22,960 bases of DNA from an uncultured Bacteroidales bacterium (GCA_900542355.1 UQNE01000026.1:1-22960); one strand, 5' to 3'; shown: positions 15,673-22,960, numbered from the stretch's first letter. Notes: generated from the letters alone by a model not told the origin. A program made the numbers and translations.

Positions 15673-16431
15673 CTATTTGCGGTATTTTAAGAAGCCGTTG
15701 ATTGCCCAATGCACTAAGTAGTACACGCTGCGCACCAACCCTAGTTGCTCTACCCGATAATAGACCAAGAATTGCGGCTTAATCATCTTTCGTTTGTTGG
15801 CGGTGGCACCATTTATATTTAGGCGGTAGTTGGCCAATATCTTTTTGTTGCCGTATGCGTAATCGGTTTGTTTGAGCAAAGATAGCCACAGTACATAATC
15901 ATCACGCAGACTGCGCAACTCCTCATGGAAATAGACATCATGAAATTTGCTTCTGTCTATCATCGTTGTGAGGCATGGGAGGTTGCAGGTCTTGAGCAGG
16001 TCTTTGTAATTCATTTTCGCCGGCACAATCAGCGGGCGAAGAACCTCCTTGCCTTGCTCATCTACACGCCGGCACGATGCGGCTACTATCGAGCCCTTTT
16101 TCTCAGCCATAAAGCGCAGTTGATCTTCAAGGAATGTCTTGTCCCAATAGTCGTCCGAGTCAAGAAATACCATATACCGTCCTTGGGCTTCTCTGATACC
16201 GTGATTGCGGGCTGATGCACTGCCACCGTTAGGCTGCGAGAACACCCGAATACGATTGTCTTTGGCTGCGTAATCAAGAGCAATTTGTTCACTGTTATCT
16301 TTGCTTCCGTCATTGACAATCAGCATCTCCCAATCGGGATATGTTTGCGCCAGCACACTCTCGATAGTCTGTCCTACAAAGCGTTCACCATTGTACAACG
16401 GTGTGATAATACTTACCAAATTATCTTGCAT
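15673..16431 (-). CDS. family 2 glycosyltransferase
   Basis: A 252-aa GT-A enzyme. SIITPLYNGERFVGQTIESV at the N-terminus, LIVNDGSKDNS, the GGSASARNHGI loop, and the DxD motif in FLDSDDYWDKTFL are typical of GT2 enzymes in capsule and O-antigen loci. RDDYVLWLSLL is the downstream catalytic-region motif. The open frame extends to 16545, but I chose ATG 16431 because the GT fold begins there and the upstream part lies inside the previous gene; an 11-bp overlap remains. Acceptor and donor are unknown. Confidence 0.9.
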   Translation of the reverse strand: MQDNLVSIITPLYNGERFVGQTIESVLAQTYPDWEMLIVNDGSKDNSEQIALDYAAKDNRIRVFSQPNGGSASARNHGIREAQGRYMVFLDSDDYWDKTFLEDQLRFMAEKKGSIVAASCRRVDEQGKEVLRPLIVPAKMNYKDLLKTCNLPCLTTMIDRSKFHDVYFHEELRSLRDDYVLWLSLLKQTDYAYGNKKILANYRLNINGATANKRKMIKPQFLVYYRVEQLGLVRSVYYLVHWAINGFLKYRK

Positions 16432-17140
16432 ATCGTATCTTAAATTTACATACATAGTATAAAACGACCACTCTGCTCCACAATTTCTTCCATAGCGGGC
16501 GACTACTCCGTTTCCACAACCCTGTTGTATTGGTAGAAGTACCAATATGCCGCCTATAGAGCAGATATGGAGTGTCGATAAACCGCACTTTGCCTGTCAT
16601 CTCTGCTACCAATCCGAGCCATATATCGTGCCCTATCTCTTTTGTCGCAGGGAAAGGCAATGCATAGTCTAAGAGACTTCGACGAAACGCCATACACGAG
16701 CCATAGTAAGTATTGTTTAGCGAGTTTTTCAGTATCCCCGCACCCGAATGATATAGCGAGAAAAAGTTCGGATTCACGATGTGCTGTTTTTCATCGGTGA
16801 GCATACTATTGGTGCAAACCAAATCCACTGACCTCAATTCGTCTATGCAGCGTTGATATTTTCCGGGCAACCAAACATCGTCCTGGTCGCTTAAGAAAAT
16901 AATATCCCCTATGGCGTGCTTTAGTGCGTTCTCAAAATTGCTTTTTACGCTATGGCAATGGCTATGAATGAGTTTGATGCGCTTGTCGTTGATAGAAGCA
17001 ACTATTTCTATTGTGCGATCTGTGCTGTCGTCGTCTGCCACTATCACCTCATCATCCGCCGCCAACTGCTCAATGATTGAGCGCAGTTGTGCCTCAATGT
17101 ATGTTTCGCCGTTATATGTCGCTATACAAACCGAGTTCAT
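16421..17140 (-). CDS. family 2 glycosyltransferase
   Basis: A 239-aa GT-A enzyme beginning MNSVCIATYNGETYIEAQL, with EVIVADDDSTDRT and the DxD-type motif FLSDQDDVWLPGKY. SCMAFRRSLLDYALPFP and GHDIWLGL match the second half of rhamnosyl/galactosyl-type GT2 enzymes. It resembles the next upstream gene closely in order of motifs (YNGxxYIEAQLxSI, DQDDVWL), suggesting an old duplication with divergence. The two are separated by 3 bp. Its stop codon lies downstream of the next gene's ATG (TATGCAAGATAA). Confidence 0.9.
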   Translation of the reverse strand: MNSVCIATYNGETYIEAQLRSIIEQLAADDEVIVADDDSTDRTIEIVASINDKRIKLIHSHCHSVKSNFENALKHAIGDIIFLSDQDDVWLPGKYQRCIDELRSVDLVCTNSMLTDEKQHIVNPNFFSLYHSGAGILKNSLNNTYYGSCMAFRRSLLDYALPFPATKEIGHDIWLGLVAEMTGKVRFIDTPYLLYRRHIGTSTNTTGLWKRSSRPLWKKLWSRVVVLYYVCKFKIRYAR

Positions 17141-17143
17141 TGT

Positions 17144-17956
17144 TTAGAGATGTTCAGCGCAAAAACAGCGCAGTTTCCAATAGATAAACGCCCATACATT
17201 GCAAAATACATCGGGGTGATAGGCTTGGTAGTGCATCCGTGCCTCTTTTAGTCGTATGCTCCAACTGCGCCAAAAGCGGTATTTTACAGCACCCAAAGTA
17301 TTGTCTCCGTGTTGGCGATAATACATTGTAGGCCGATTGATATATACTACCATACCCTGCTTTCTTTTTACATTGACGGCAATGGCAGAATCGTGCATCA
17401 GTGCTTTCTCTCCGAATGGCAAAGCCGCCTTGCGTGCGGATTGATTCAGCAGCATTGTACACCCCGTAACACTATTGCATATTGCCAAATACTCTGCACG
17501 CTCATTCAGTACGGCAGGTTTGATAAAAGAGTATTGCCAAAATGATTTCGACACTATGTGTAGGTTCTCATCCGTTACTATCAAATCAGAATGCACCACA
17601 ATGGGAGTATCTGCTCCGTATTGTTCCTCACTTTCTTGCATCTTGTTTTGCAATAAGCGCAATTTATCGCTCAACCATACATCATCTTGGTCCGCAAAGG
17701 CAACATACCCGTTTCCTCCACACTCCGATAACAGGTATTCAAACGAACGCATAGCCCCTCTGTTATTACCATCGCTTACCCATTGTATGCGCGGATCTCG
17801 GTTGGTATAGCGTTGCAGTATATCCGTCGTCCCGTCGGTAGAACCGTCATCACGCACCACCAATCGCCAATCGGGCATATCCTGCGCAAGGATAGAATCT
17901 AATTGTGCTTCTATGTAGCGGGCACCATTATATGTGGACATCAGAATGGTAATCAT
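17144..17956 (-). CDS. family 2 glycosyltransferase
   Basis: A 270-aa GT-A enzyme: MITILMSTYNGARYIEAQLD, VRDDGSTDGTTDIL, FADQDDVWLSDKL (DxD region), TGCTMLLNQSARKAALPF and MHDSAIAVNV. This motif order fits rhamnosyltransferase-type GT2 proteins. A short basic, aromatic C-terminus (NVWAFIYWKLRCFC) may sit on the membrane. It starts 5 bp after the polymerase-like gene, and 3 bp separate it from the following transferase, so they are one transcript. Confidence 0.9.
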   Translation of the reverse strand: MITILMSTYNGARYIEAQLDSILAQDMPDWRLVVRDDGSTDGTTDILQRYTNRDPRIQWVSDGNNRGAMRSFEYLLSECGGNGYVAFADQDDVWLSDKLRLLQNKMQESEEQYGADTPIVVHSDLIVTDENLHIVSKSFWQYSFIKPAVLNERAEYLAICNSVTGCTMLLNQSARKAALPFGEKALMHDSAIAVNVKRKQGMVVYINRPTMYYRQHGDNTLGAVKYRFWRSWSIRLKEARMHYQAYHPDVFCNVWAFIYWKLRCFCAEHL

Positions 17957-17961
17957 CTCTA

Positions 17962-19167
17962 TTACAACATATTATTTTCGTGTTGCATAAAGTCCTCCTT
18001 CCAAAATAGTCGGGCTTTGTTGAGTTGCTTTTCTTTTACCGCTTCGATATTCCCGTCGCGCAAGTCGAATAGTGTACAAACATCGTATATGGGAGCGTGC
18101 AGTTCTTTGGCTTTTTGAGTAAAAACGATAGTCGTATGAATGCAAAACGCGAATAGCAATACACACCCGGTCTGTTTGAGCAGTGCGGCATAAGGAATTG
18201 TAGTTCCTTGGTCTTCCGCTTCTTGTATCAGTTGGAATACCCATACAATGATCAGCGGCACAAAATAGGAGCGCACACGATTGAGCAAATAGTAGTATTG
18301 GTAACTGACAGCAATCAACGCAATACCCGCTATGGCAGCAGTGGCAAGCGTATTCCAACGCGATTCGTGGTAGTGTAGGTAGTACTCTGTACAAACAATC
18401 AGCATAGCATATACAGCCCAAATACTCTGTATCTGTTTGCCTAACTGCAAGTGGTGCGTCAGCGATGACATTGTTCCCGTTGTAAGGATATTGAGTGTAC
18501 CTGTAGCGATATGCGATACCGGCAATAGCAACATCACGCCCAATATAAACATAAGTATCTGAAATACAATCGGACGCACCCGTAGGTTGTGCAGTGGATA
18601 TGCCAATAGGCATAGTGTTACCACAAAGATGCCCGACTTATGCATCGATGCCGACAATACCGCCCATACTACCGCCAAGAAGTACTTGCGTTTCTGCAAG
18701 CATAGTATCATAAAAATAAAGAAAGACACTGCCAAACACTGGCGAAAGGCAGCAAAGATCAGGTTGTAATCCAATACAACGAGCAACATCAAAGCAAAAC
18801 TGCGTTTGCGTGGTATCTGCTTGAATAACAGCCAAATAGCAATAAAGTATATGGTAGATATAATCGCCGTTACGCCATATAGCGGCACTCCCCAACTATT
18901 GAGCAAGGCACATAGCAGCGAGTATCCTATCTCGTAAGTGTATTCGCTTGGATTGTGCCATACCTCGCTTATAGTACCTATCCAAACATAGTGGTTGTGA
19001 TAGTTGAGAATATCCCCGCCGTAATAGTACTTTATCGTGAATAGCACATAGATTGTGGTGAAGGCCAGTACATACACCGCCTTTTGCAATGCAGGCACAC
19101 GCTCTGTCAGAAAATCTGACAAACCAAACACCATTGCCACTATCAATATCAGAGTTATGTAGTTCAA
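17962..19167 (-). CDS. EpsG/Wzy-like polysaccharide polymerase
   Basis: A 401-aa integral membrane protein with about ten hydrophobic segments. The early motif TIKYYYGGDILNYHNHYVWI and the block YEIGYSLLCALLNSWG, followed by FAAFRQCLAVSFF and SASMHKSGIF, are characteristic of the EpsG family (Wzy-type O-antigen and exopolysaccharide polymerases), which join repeat units at the periplasmic face. It is the first gene of a five-gene leftward operon with four GT2 enzymes, supporting a role in one short surface glycan. A promoter lies about 20-50 bp upstream. Confidence 0.88.
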   Translation of the reverse strand: MNYITLILIVAMVFGLSDFLTERVPALQKAVYVLAFTTIYVLFTIKYYYGGDILNYHNHYVWIGTISEVWHNPSEYTYEIGYSLLCALLNSWGVPLYGVTAIISTIYFIAIWLLFKQIPRKRSFALMLLVVLDYNLIFAAFRQCLAVSFFIFMILCLQKRKYFLAVVWAVLSASMHKSGIFVVTLCLLAYPLHNLRVRPIVFQILMFILGVMLLLPVSHIATGTLNILTTGTMSSLTHHLQLGKQIQSIWAVYAMLIVCTEYYLHYHESRWNTLATAAIAGIALIAVSYQYYYLLNRVRSYFVPLIIVWVFQLIQEAEDQGTTIPYAALLKQTGCVLLFAFCIHTTIVFTQKAKELHAPIYDVCTLFDLRDGNIEAVKEKQLNKARLFWKEDFMQHENNML

Positions 19168-19188
19168 CCGATTGCTAAATCAAGTTTG

Positions 19189-19220
19189 CAAAGATACTGC
19201 TTTTTTGGAATATACACAAC
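19189..19220 (-). promoter_or_regulatory. promoter of polysaccharide operon
   Basis: On the minus strand GTTG (19220-19217), 20-bp spacer, TATCTTTG (19196-19189). The -33 box and part of the spacer fall inside the 11/22-bp repeats at 19201-19244. The leader to the ATG at 19167 is short. Confidence 0.72.
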
Positions 19221-19244
19221 TATTTGAGAGAATATACACAACAA
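19201..19244 (+). repeat. 11/22-bp repeats at the polysaccharide operon promoter
   Basis: GAATATACACAAC occurs at 19208-19220 and 19230-19242, exactly 22 bp apart. In the phase of the other loci, the units are ATACACAACTA, TTTGAGAGAAT and ATACACAACAA. Confidence 0.7.
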
Positions 19245-19246
19245 AA

Positions 19247-19274
19247 AAAGCCCAAAACTCTCGTTTCGGACTTT
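19247..19274 (-). terminator. rho-independent terminator of rpsP
   Basis: On the plus strand AAAGCCCAAAAC (19247-19258) and GTTTCGGACTTT (19263-19274) pair over 12 positions with G-U pairs and a 4-base loop. Read on the minus strand the hairpin runs into seven T's, ending rpsP transcripts just upstream of the epsG promoter. Confidence 0.85.
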
Positions 19275-19341
19275 TTCTTTTGGGTCTGCACTATGCAAAG
19301 TGGTTCGGCAGATTGCCTGCTGCCTACGCAACCGATGACCG

Positions 19342-19941
19342 CTATGTAGCGTTGTCGTATTGGTTGCAGTCGGATACAGAGCAAATTATTCTGCTGCGTT
19401 CTCTGCGGGAGCCTCTGCTGCAGCGGCTTCTTGTGCTGCCTCTACAACTGGGGCGGCGGCGTATTGCCAATGCATCGGCTGCCTCTTGGCGTTTCTTGGC
19501 TACCTCAGCGGCTTTAGCCTTGTTGGTCTCTACCTCTTGTGCGAGCAGAGCCTTGGCTGCGGCTACTTTCTTATCAGCCTCTGCTTGGCTGATCTTGCCG
19601 TTCTTTGCGTCTTTCTGAGCCTTCCAAGCATCGAAACGCTTCTGAGCCTCTTCTTGACTAAATGCGCCTTTTGCTACACCGCCATTCAGGTGCTTCATCA
19701 GCAATACGCCCTCACCCGAGAGGATGTTGCGTACGGTGTCTGTCGGTTCTGCACCTACATTGAGCCAATACAAAGCGCGGTCGAAATCAAGAACCACTGC
19801 ACTCGGATTGGTGTTGGGGTTGAAAGAACCAATGCGTTCGATAATTTTGCCATCGCGTGGCGAGCGGCTGTCTGCTACTACGATGTGGTAGAAAGCATAG
19901 TCTTTATGACCATGACGAGCCAAACGAATCTTTGTTGCCAT
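19342..19941 (-). CDS. rpsP: 30S ribosomal protein S16, tail frameshifted
   Basis: S16 is a small-subunit assembly protein. Residues 1-85 are the conserved fold (MATKIRLARHGHKDYAFYHI, ADSRSPRDGKIIERIGSFNP, ALYWLNVGAEPTDTVRNILS). Bacteroidetes S16 proteins carry a long charged helix and an Ala/Glu-rich tail. Here the helix is present to KKRQEAADALA, then the reading frame switches to an Arg/Ser-rich sequence ending at 19342. In the neighbouring frame the expected tail is there: it starts AAAPVVEAAQEAAAAEAP and stops at 19386-19388. One extra base between about 19455 and 19472, within GCGGCGGCG, explains this. The intact protein would be 184 aa. A sequencing error is quite possible. It has its own promoter and terminator. 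Confidence 0.93.
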   Translation of the reverse strand: MATKIRLARHGHKDYAFYHIVVADSRSPRDGKIIERIGSFNPNTNPSAVVLDFDRALYWLNVGAEPTDTVRNILSGEGVLLMKHLNGGVAKGAFSQEEAQKRFDAWKAQKDAKNGKISQAEADKKVAAAKALLAQEVETNKAKAAEVAKKRQEAADALAIRRRPSCRGSTRSRCSRGSRRERSRIICSVSDCNQYDNAT

Positions 19942-20056
19942 TTAGACTGTTGTGTTGTGGGCTACGACTACTCGAATCGCCTGCCCGAGTTAATAAATTA
20001 TGTTTCTATTGCCCCTCGGCGAGAAGACAACGGGCGTCCCTACACCAAAAAGCGTG

Positions 20057-20088
20057 CAAAGTTACGCCAAAAATCTGAAACTTGCAAA
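20057..20088 (-). promoter_or_regulatory. promoter of rpsP
   Basis: On the minus strand TTTG (20088-20085), 20-bp spacer, TAACTTTG (20064-20057). The leader to the ATG at 19941 is about 110 bases and GC-rich in places, so it could fold; no known motif was recognised. Confidence 0.82.
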
Positions 20089-20093
20089 TATAT

Positions 20094-20124
20094 TTTGCCT
20101 TTTCGTTTTTTTTCTGTAATTTTG
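20094..20124 (+). promoter_or_regulatory. promoter of cca
   Basis: TTTG at 20094-20097, 19-bp spacer, TAATTTTG at 20117-20124. The ATG at 20143 lies about 12 bases after the expected start, so the leader is very short. It stands back to back with the rpsP promoter, with only 5 bp between the -33 boxes. Confidence 0.8.
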
Positions 20125-20142
20125 CCGACAAATTTTGTCCTT

Positions 20143-21702
20143 ATGTTGATTAGCGACCCAAGAATAGACCTTCCCATCCTGCATCTCGTAGGCGAAGAGG
20201 CAGACCGTCTCGGGCTCGACTGCTATGTGATTGGCGGTTGGGTACGCGATTTGTTTCTTCATCGCCCGAGTACCGACATCGATATCGTGGTGGTTAGGCG
20301 AGATACCGTCCCTGCCATGCAGCAAGATACTATCTCCTCTGTGCAAGACACCCATTCAGTCGTACAAGATACTGTGCCTGCCGCTCAAGAATACAACACC
20401 AATATGCCCGCAGAGCCGAAGAATACTGCCAAGAAAGAGGTGAGTATAGGTATCCGCTTGGCAGAAGCGGTAGCCAAACGCTTAGGCAGAGGCGCGCACT
20501 TGAGTGTATTTCGCACTTATGGTACGGCGCAGGTAAAGAAACACGATCTTGAACTCGAGTTTGTAGGTGCACGCCGAGAGAGTTATCACCACGATTCGCG
20601 CAATCCGATTGTAGAGGACGGTACACTCCAAGAGGATCAGAACAGGCGTGATTTTACAATCAATGCCTTGGCTATCTGCCTCAACCAATCGCGCTATGGC
20701 GAGTTGCTCGACCCCTTTGGCGGCATAGCCGATATGGAAAAATGTATCATCCGCACCCCGCTTGACCCGGACATCACTTTCTCTGATGACCCGCTCCGTA
20801 TGATGCGGGCTATCCGATTTGCCACTCAACTCGGCTTCTCGCTCAACCTCACTACCTTCGAGGCTATCGAGCGTAACCGTGAGCGTATCCGTATTATCAC
20901 CCGTGAGCGTATCGCCGATGAACTCAACAAGATTATGCTTTCTCGCCGTCCGTCGGTAGGCTGGATGTTGCTCGATAAGACAGGATTGCTCCCGCTAATC
21001 TTCCCCGAGTTGGCTGCGCTCAAAGGTGTGGAGGTCAAGGAAGGCAAAGGGCACAAGGATGTCTTCTTGCATACTATGCAGGTGCTAGATAATGTAGCAG
21101 AAAAGTCCGACAAACTATGGCTTCGTTGGGCGGCTCTCTTGCACGATATAGGCAAACCTCGCTCCAAGGCATGGGATCCGCAGGCAGGATGGACATTCCG
21201 CAACCATAACTATCTTGGTGCGCGTATGATTCCGCGTATCTTCGGGCATATGAAACTGCCGCAGAATGAGAAGATGGACTATGTAGTCAAGATGGTAGAT
21301 CTCCACATGCGGCCTATCAACCTGATAGAGGATACCGTTACCGACTCGGCTGTCCGTCGTCTCCTGTTTGAGGCAGGCGATGACATCGATGATCTGATGC
21401 TCCTCTGCGATGCCGACATTACCTCACGCAATGCCGACAAAGTGGCGCGTTTCCATCGTAACTACGAATTGGTAAGGCAGAAAATGGTGGAACTCGAAGA
21501 GAAAGACCGTATCCGCAATTTCCAACCGCCCGTGCGAGGGGAAGAGATTATGCAACTGCTCCACCTGCCGCCGTGCGCTATGGTGGGCGAACTAAAGACG
21601 GCTATCAAAGATGCTATCCTCGATGGCATCATTCCCAACGATTACGATGCCGCCAAAGCCTACCTCCTCCGCTTAGCACACGACCGCGGACTAGATGCGT
21701 AA
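20143..21702 (+). CDS. cca: CCA-adding tRNA nucleotidyltransferase with HD domain
   Basis: Class II nucleotidyltransferase that adds or repairs the CCA end of tRNAs; annotated relatives are sometimes called poly(A) polymerase. The catalytic head has GGWVRD (31-36) and DID (45-47). RRDFTINALA, the LLDPFGGIADM block and DPLRMMRAIRFATQLGF (nucleotide-selecting region) follow. An HD domain (LRWAALLHDIGKP, then FRNHNYLGARM) occupies the C-terminal half. I chose ATG 20143: the open frame runs upstream to 19360, but that part is antisense to rpsP, and the promoter sits at 20094-20124. Residues about 52-100 are an insertion of heptapeptide repeats (QDTISSV, QDTHSVV, QDTVPAA) between the DID strand and the next conserved block. 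Length 519 aa. Confidence 0.94.
   Translation: MLISDPRIDLPILHLVGEEADRLGLDCYVIGGWVRDLFLHRPSTDIDIVVVRRDTVPAMQQDTISSVQDTHSVVQDTVPAAQEYNTNMPAEPKNTAKKEVSIGIRLAEAVAKRLGRGAHLSVFRTYGTAQVKKHDLELEFVGARRESYHHDSRNPIVEDGTLQEDQNRRDFTINALAICLNQSRYGELLDPFGGIADMEKCIIRTPLDPDITFSDDPLRMMRAIRFATQLGFSLNLTTFEAIERNRERIRIITRERIADELNKIMLSRRPSVGWMLLDKTGLLPLIFPELAALKGVEVKEGKGHKDVFLHTMQVLDNVAEKSDKLWLRWAALLHDIGKPRSKAWDPQAGWTFRNHNYLGARMIPRIFGHMKLPQNEKMDYVVKMVDLHMRPINLIEDTVTDSAVRRLLFEAGDDIDDLMLLCDADITSRNADKVARFHRNYELVRQKMVELEEKDRIRNFQPPVRGEEIMQLLHLPPCAMVGELKTAIKDAILDGIIPNDYDAAKAYLLRLAHDRGLDA
20299..20406 (+). repeat. 21-bp in-frame repeats in cca
   Basis: Consecutive 21-base units starting CAAGAtACT or similar at 20323, 20344 and 20365, with degenerate copies at 20299 (24 bases) and 20386. 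They encode QDTISSV, QDTHSVV, QDTVPAA, flanked by RDTVPAMQ and QEYNTNM. Being a multiple of three, copy number could change without breaking the frame. Confidence 0.82.
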
Positions 21703-21835
21703 AAACAACAAAGGAATTATATATCAGTTGGCAGTGATTTGCTTGCAATGCTAACAAAATCAGATACTTATATAGGTTAGTTTCAATAATGATAATTTAA
21801 CCTGTAATTGTTAGTTGTCGTATAGGTATAATGTC

Positions 21836-21870
21836 GGACTTACTGCCAATAAGTAATAGTTCCTTTTTTT
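21836..21870 (+). terminator. probable terminator after cca
   Basis: GGA (21836-21838) and TTACT (21840-21844) pair with AGTAA (21852-21856) and TCC (21861-21863) across an internal bulge, followed by seven T's. The stem is weak, but the T-run and position 134 bp after cca fit. Confidence 0.45.
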
Positions 21871-21871
21871 A

Positions 21872-22960
21872 TTAGTCCATATTCCATACTTTCAAAGCAA
21901 TACCATACAGCATTTTTTGGCGCTGTGCGATGGTATCTTGATCCCAATGATCGAATGAGTTCAACAACGCGTTGGTTCTGTTGATTGCGGTATTCACCCC
22001 GACTTGCTCCAAATCACTAAGACAGCGAGTAAGATAGGTTTCTTGGCATATTCCTTAACTTTATCGCTGTATTTGTCGTTGTGTATCGAGCCATTGATAG
22101 GCTGTTCTAACAAGGTGAGATCGCCCAACATCGACCGTAACTGTTCGTAATTTGTACCTAACTGATTATAATATTCCAACAATTCAGGATGAGGAGTCTG
22201 CGGTAAGATATGTTCTATTTCGTAATTCTTGATGTAGGATTCAATAGAACATGGTTTCAAAGCATTGATTCGCGATTGGTCGATGTACATTGAAAGTTTC
22301 GCAAGAATGTAGCGAACACGATATTGCTGAAGGTCGCCTTCTGCAAATGAGAGAAAACGCGCCTTGAACTCTGCATTCTTCTTTGTAATCTCAGGTTTCA
22401 TCTCTGTTTGAACAAAGTTGACAAGATCGGTCATTGATTGCACTTTCTGTAGAGAAAGATTCCATTTGCCAAATTGCTTCTCGTATATTTTTGCCTGCTC
22501 GCGCGTGAACAAAATAGTAGAACAGATATGTTTCGAGGTTCTTGGCCAAGAAATTAAACATATCCGCTTGGAGGTTTCGAGCGGTAAGAAGTAAAATCAG
22601 ATGCTGTCGAAAAGCACTTCCCCCAAGGTAGATAATGTTCTTAAGGTGGGCATTATCATTACCTATAGCATCTTTTCCCTTAGCGAAATTCACATAGCAT
22701 TTTGCATTCTCTGTCAGGCGTGCAACAAAGCCAAAAGGATCGCTGACATAACCACACTTAGCCGCATTATCATGCATCCAGTTGTAGATAAGATCCTCAC
22801 GCATAACATTTTCCTGTTTGTCCGTACTATTATCTAAACCGGGATAATTGGACACTATGAAATATCGCAAGAATCGGAGGGGCTTTTCGTTGGCATCATC
22901 CAAAGAGAGGCTGTCTAACAAGTATGTTGGGCAGTCTCTTTGTTTAGTTGGAGAGTTTCA
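21872..22960 (-). pseudogene. DUF262/DUF1524 (GmrSD-like) restriction protein, frameshifted and partial
   Basis: GmrSD-type proteins join a DUF262 nucleotide-binding domain to a DUF1524 HNH-like nuclease and cut modified phage DNA. The visible part reads through three frames. Frame one (22957 to about 22511) has LRFLRYFIVSNYPGLD, EDLIYNWM and LGGSAFRQHLILLL. Removing one T from the four at 22511-22514 joins it to FTREQAKIYEKQFGKWNLSL. That second frame contains the DUF1524 motif EIEHILPQTP and LGDLTLLEQPINGSIHNDKY. A missing base near 22037-22045 then restores TYLTRCLSDLEQ and a sensible C-terminus ending VWNMD at 21872. A TGA also lies in frame at 22958-22960. The N-terminal DUF262 core is beyond the window. 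Inactive as written, unless these are sequencing errors. Confidence 0.8.

Noticed and set aside
19360..20142. 260-residue N-terminal extension of cca
   Set aside because: The extension is antisense to rpsP and its leader; a consensus promoter at 20094-20124 and the conserved start of the enzyme support ATG 20143.
21703..21835. Possible tRNA or small RNA downstream of cca
   Set aside because: Read for cloverleaf arms and none found; the stretch is AT-rich with no clear structure.

Overview
The window looks like chromosome of a member of the Bacteroidetes, most likely order Bacteroidales. Six promoters match the Bacteroidetes sigma pattern (TTTG-like -33 box, 19-20 bp spacer, TAnnTTTG -7 box). 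Shine-Dalgarno sequences are nearly absent. Several proteins are of Bacteroidetes type: a DUF4294 protein, a long-tailed ribosomal protein S16, and an Mrp ATPase without its CxxC motif. No rRNA, tRNA or CRISPR array was seen.

Left edge (1-1570): a broken minus-strand coding remnant abuts an IS3-family element (orfA/orfB, intact DD35E catalytic residues). The A-run where orfA should shift into orfB has eight A's; the protein logic suggests nine.

Housekeeping block (1571-10487): uvrD-type helicase and a DUF4294 secreted protein run rightwards with a 4-bp overlap. They converge, with 29 bp of 3' overlap, on a leftward gene string: metG, a 51-aa Pmp3/YqaE-type membrane protein, an outer-membrane barrel protein, mrp, and a MATE efflux transporter. 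The only clear promoter of this string is upstream of metG.

Middle (10488-14650): a complete IS982-family element with perfect 17-bp inverted repeats ends 4 bp before the start codon of an unrecognised four-segment membrane protein. Then come the YchF ATPase and a CaxA/YrbG-type Ca2+/Na+ antiporter.

Surface polysaccharide operon (14716-19220, leftward): an EpsG/Wzy-like polymerase followed by four family-2 glycosyltransferases, tightly packed. The last glycosyltransferase contains a 91-bp array of 7-bp units inside its reading frame, so copy-number change would switch the frame.

Right end (19247-22960): rpsP (S16, with a frameshifted tail) and cca (tRNA nucleotidyltransferase carrying a heptapeptide-repeat insertion) are driven by back-to-back divergent promoters. 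A DUF262/DUF1524 (GmrSD-like) restriction gene, broken by at least two frameshifts, runs off the right edge.

I found no convincing new multi-gene system. The most unusual signals are a family of degenerate 11-bp intergenic tandem repeats at four loci (two beside IS ends, one overlapping a promoter) and the potentially phase-variable 7-bp array. Several single-base lesions lie towards the two ends of the window and should be checked against reads before being read as biology.
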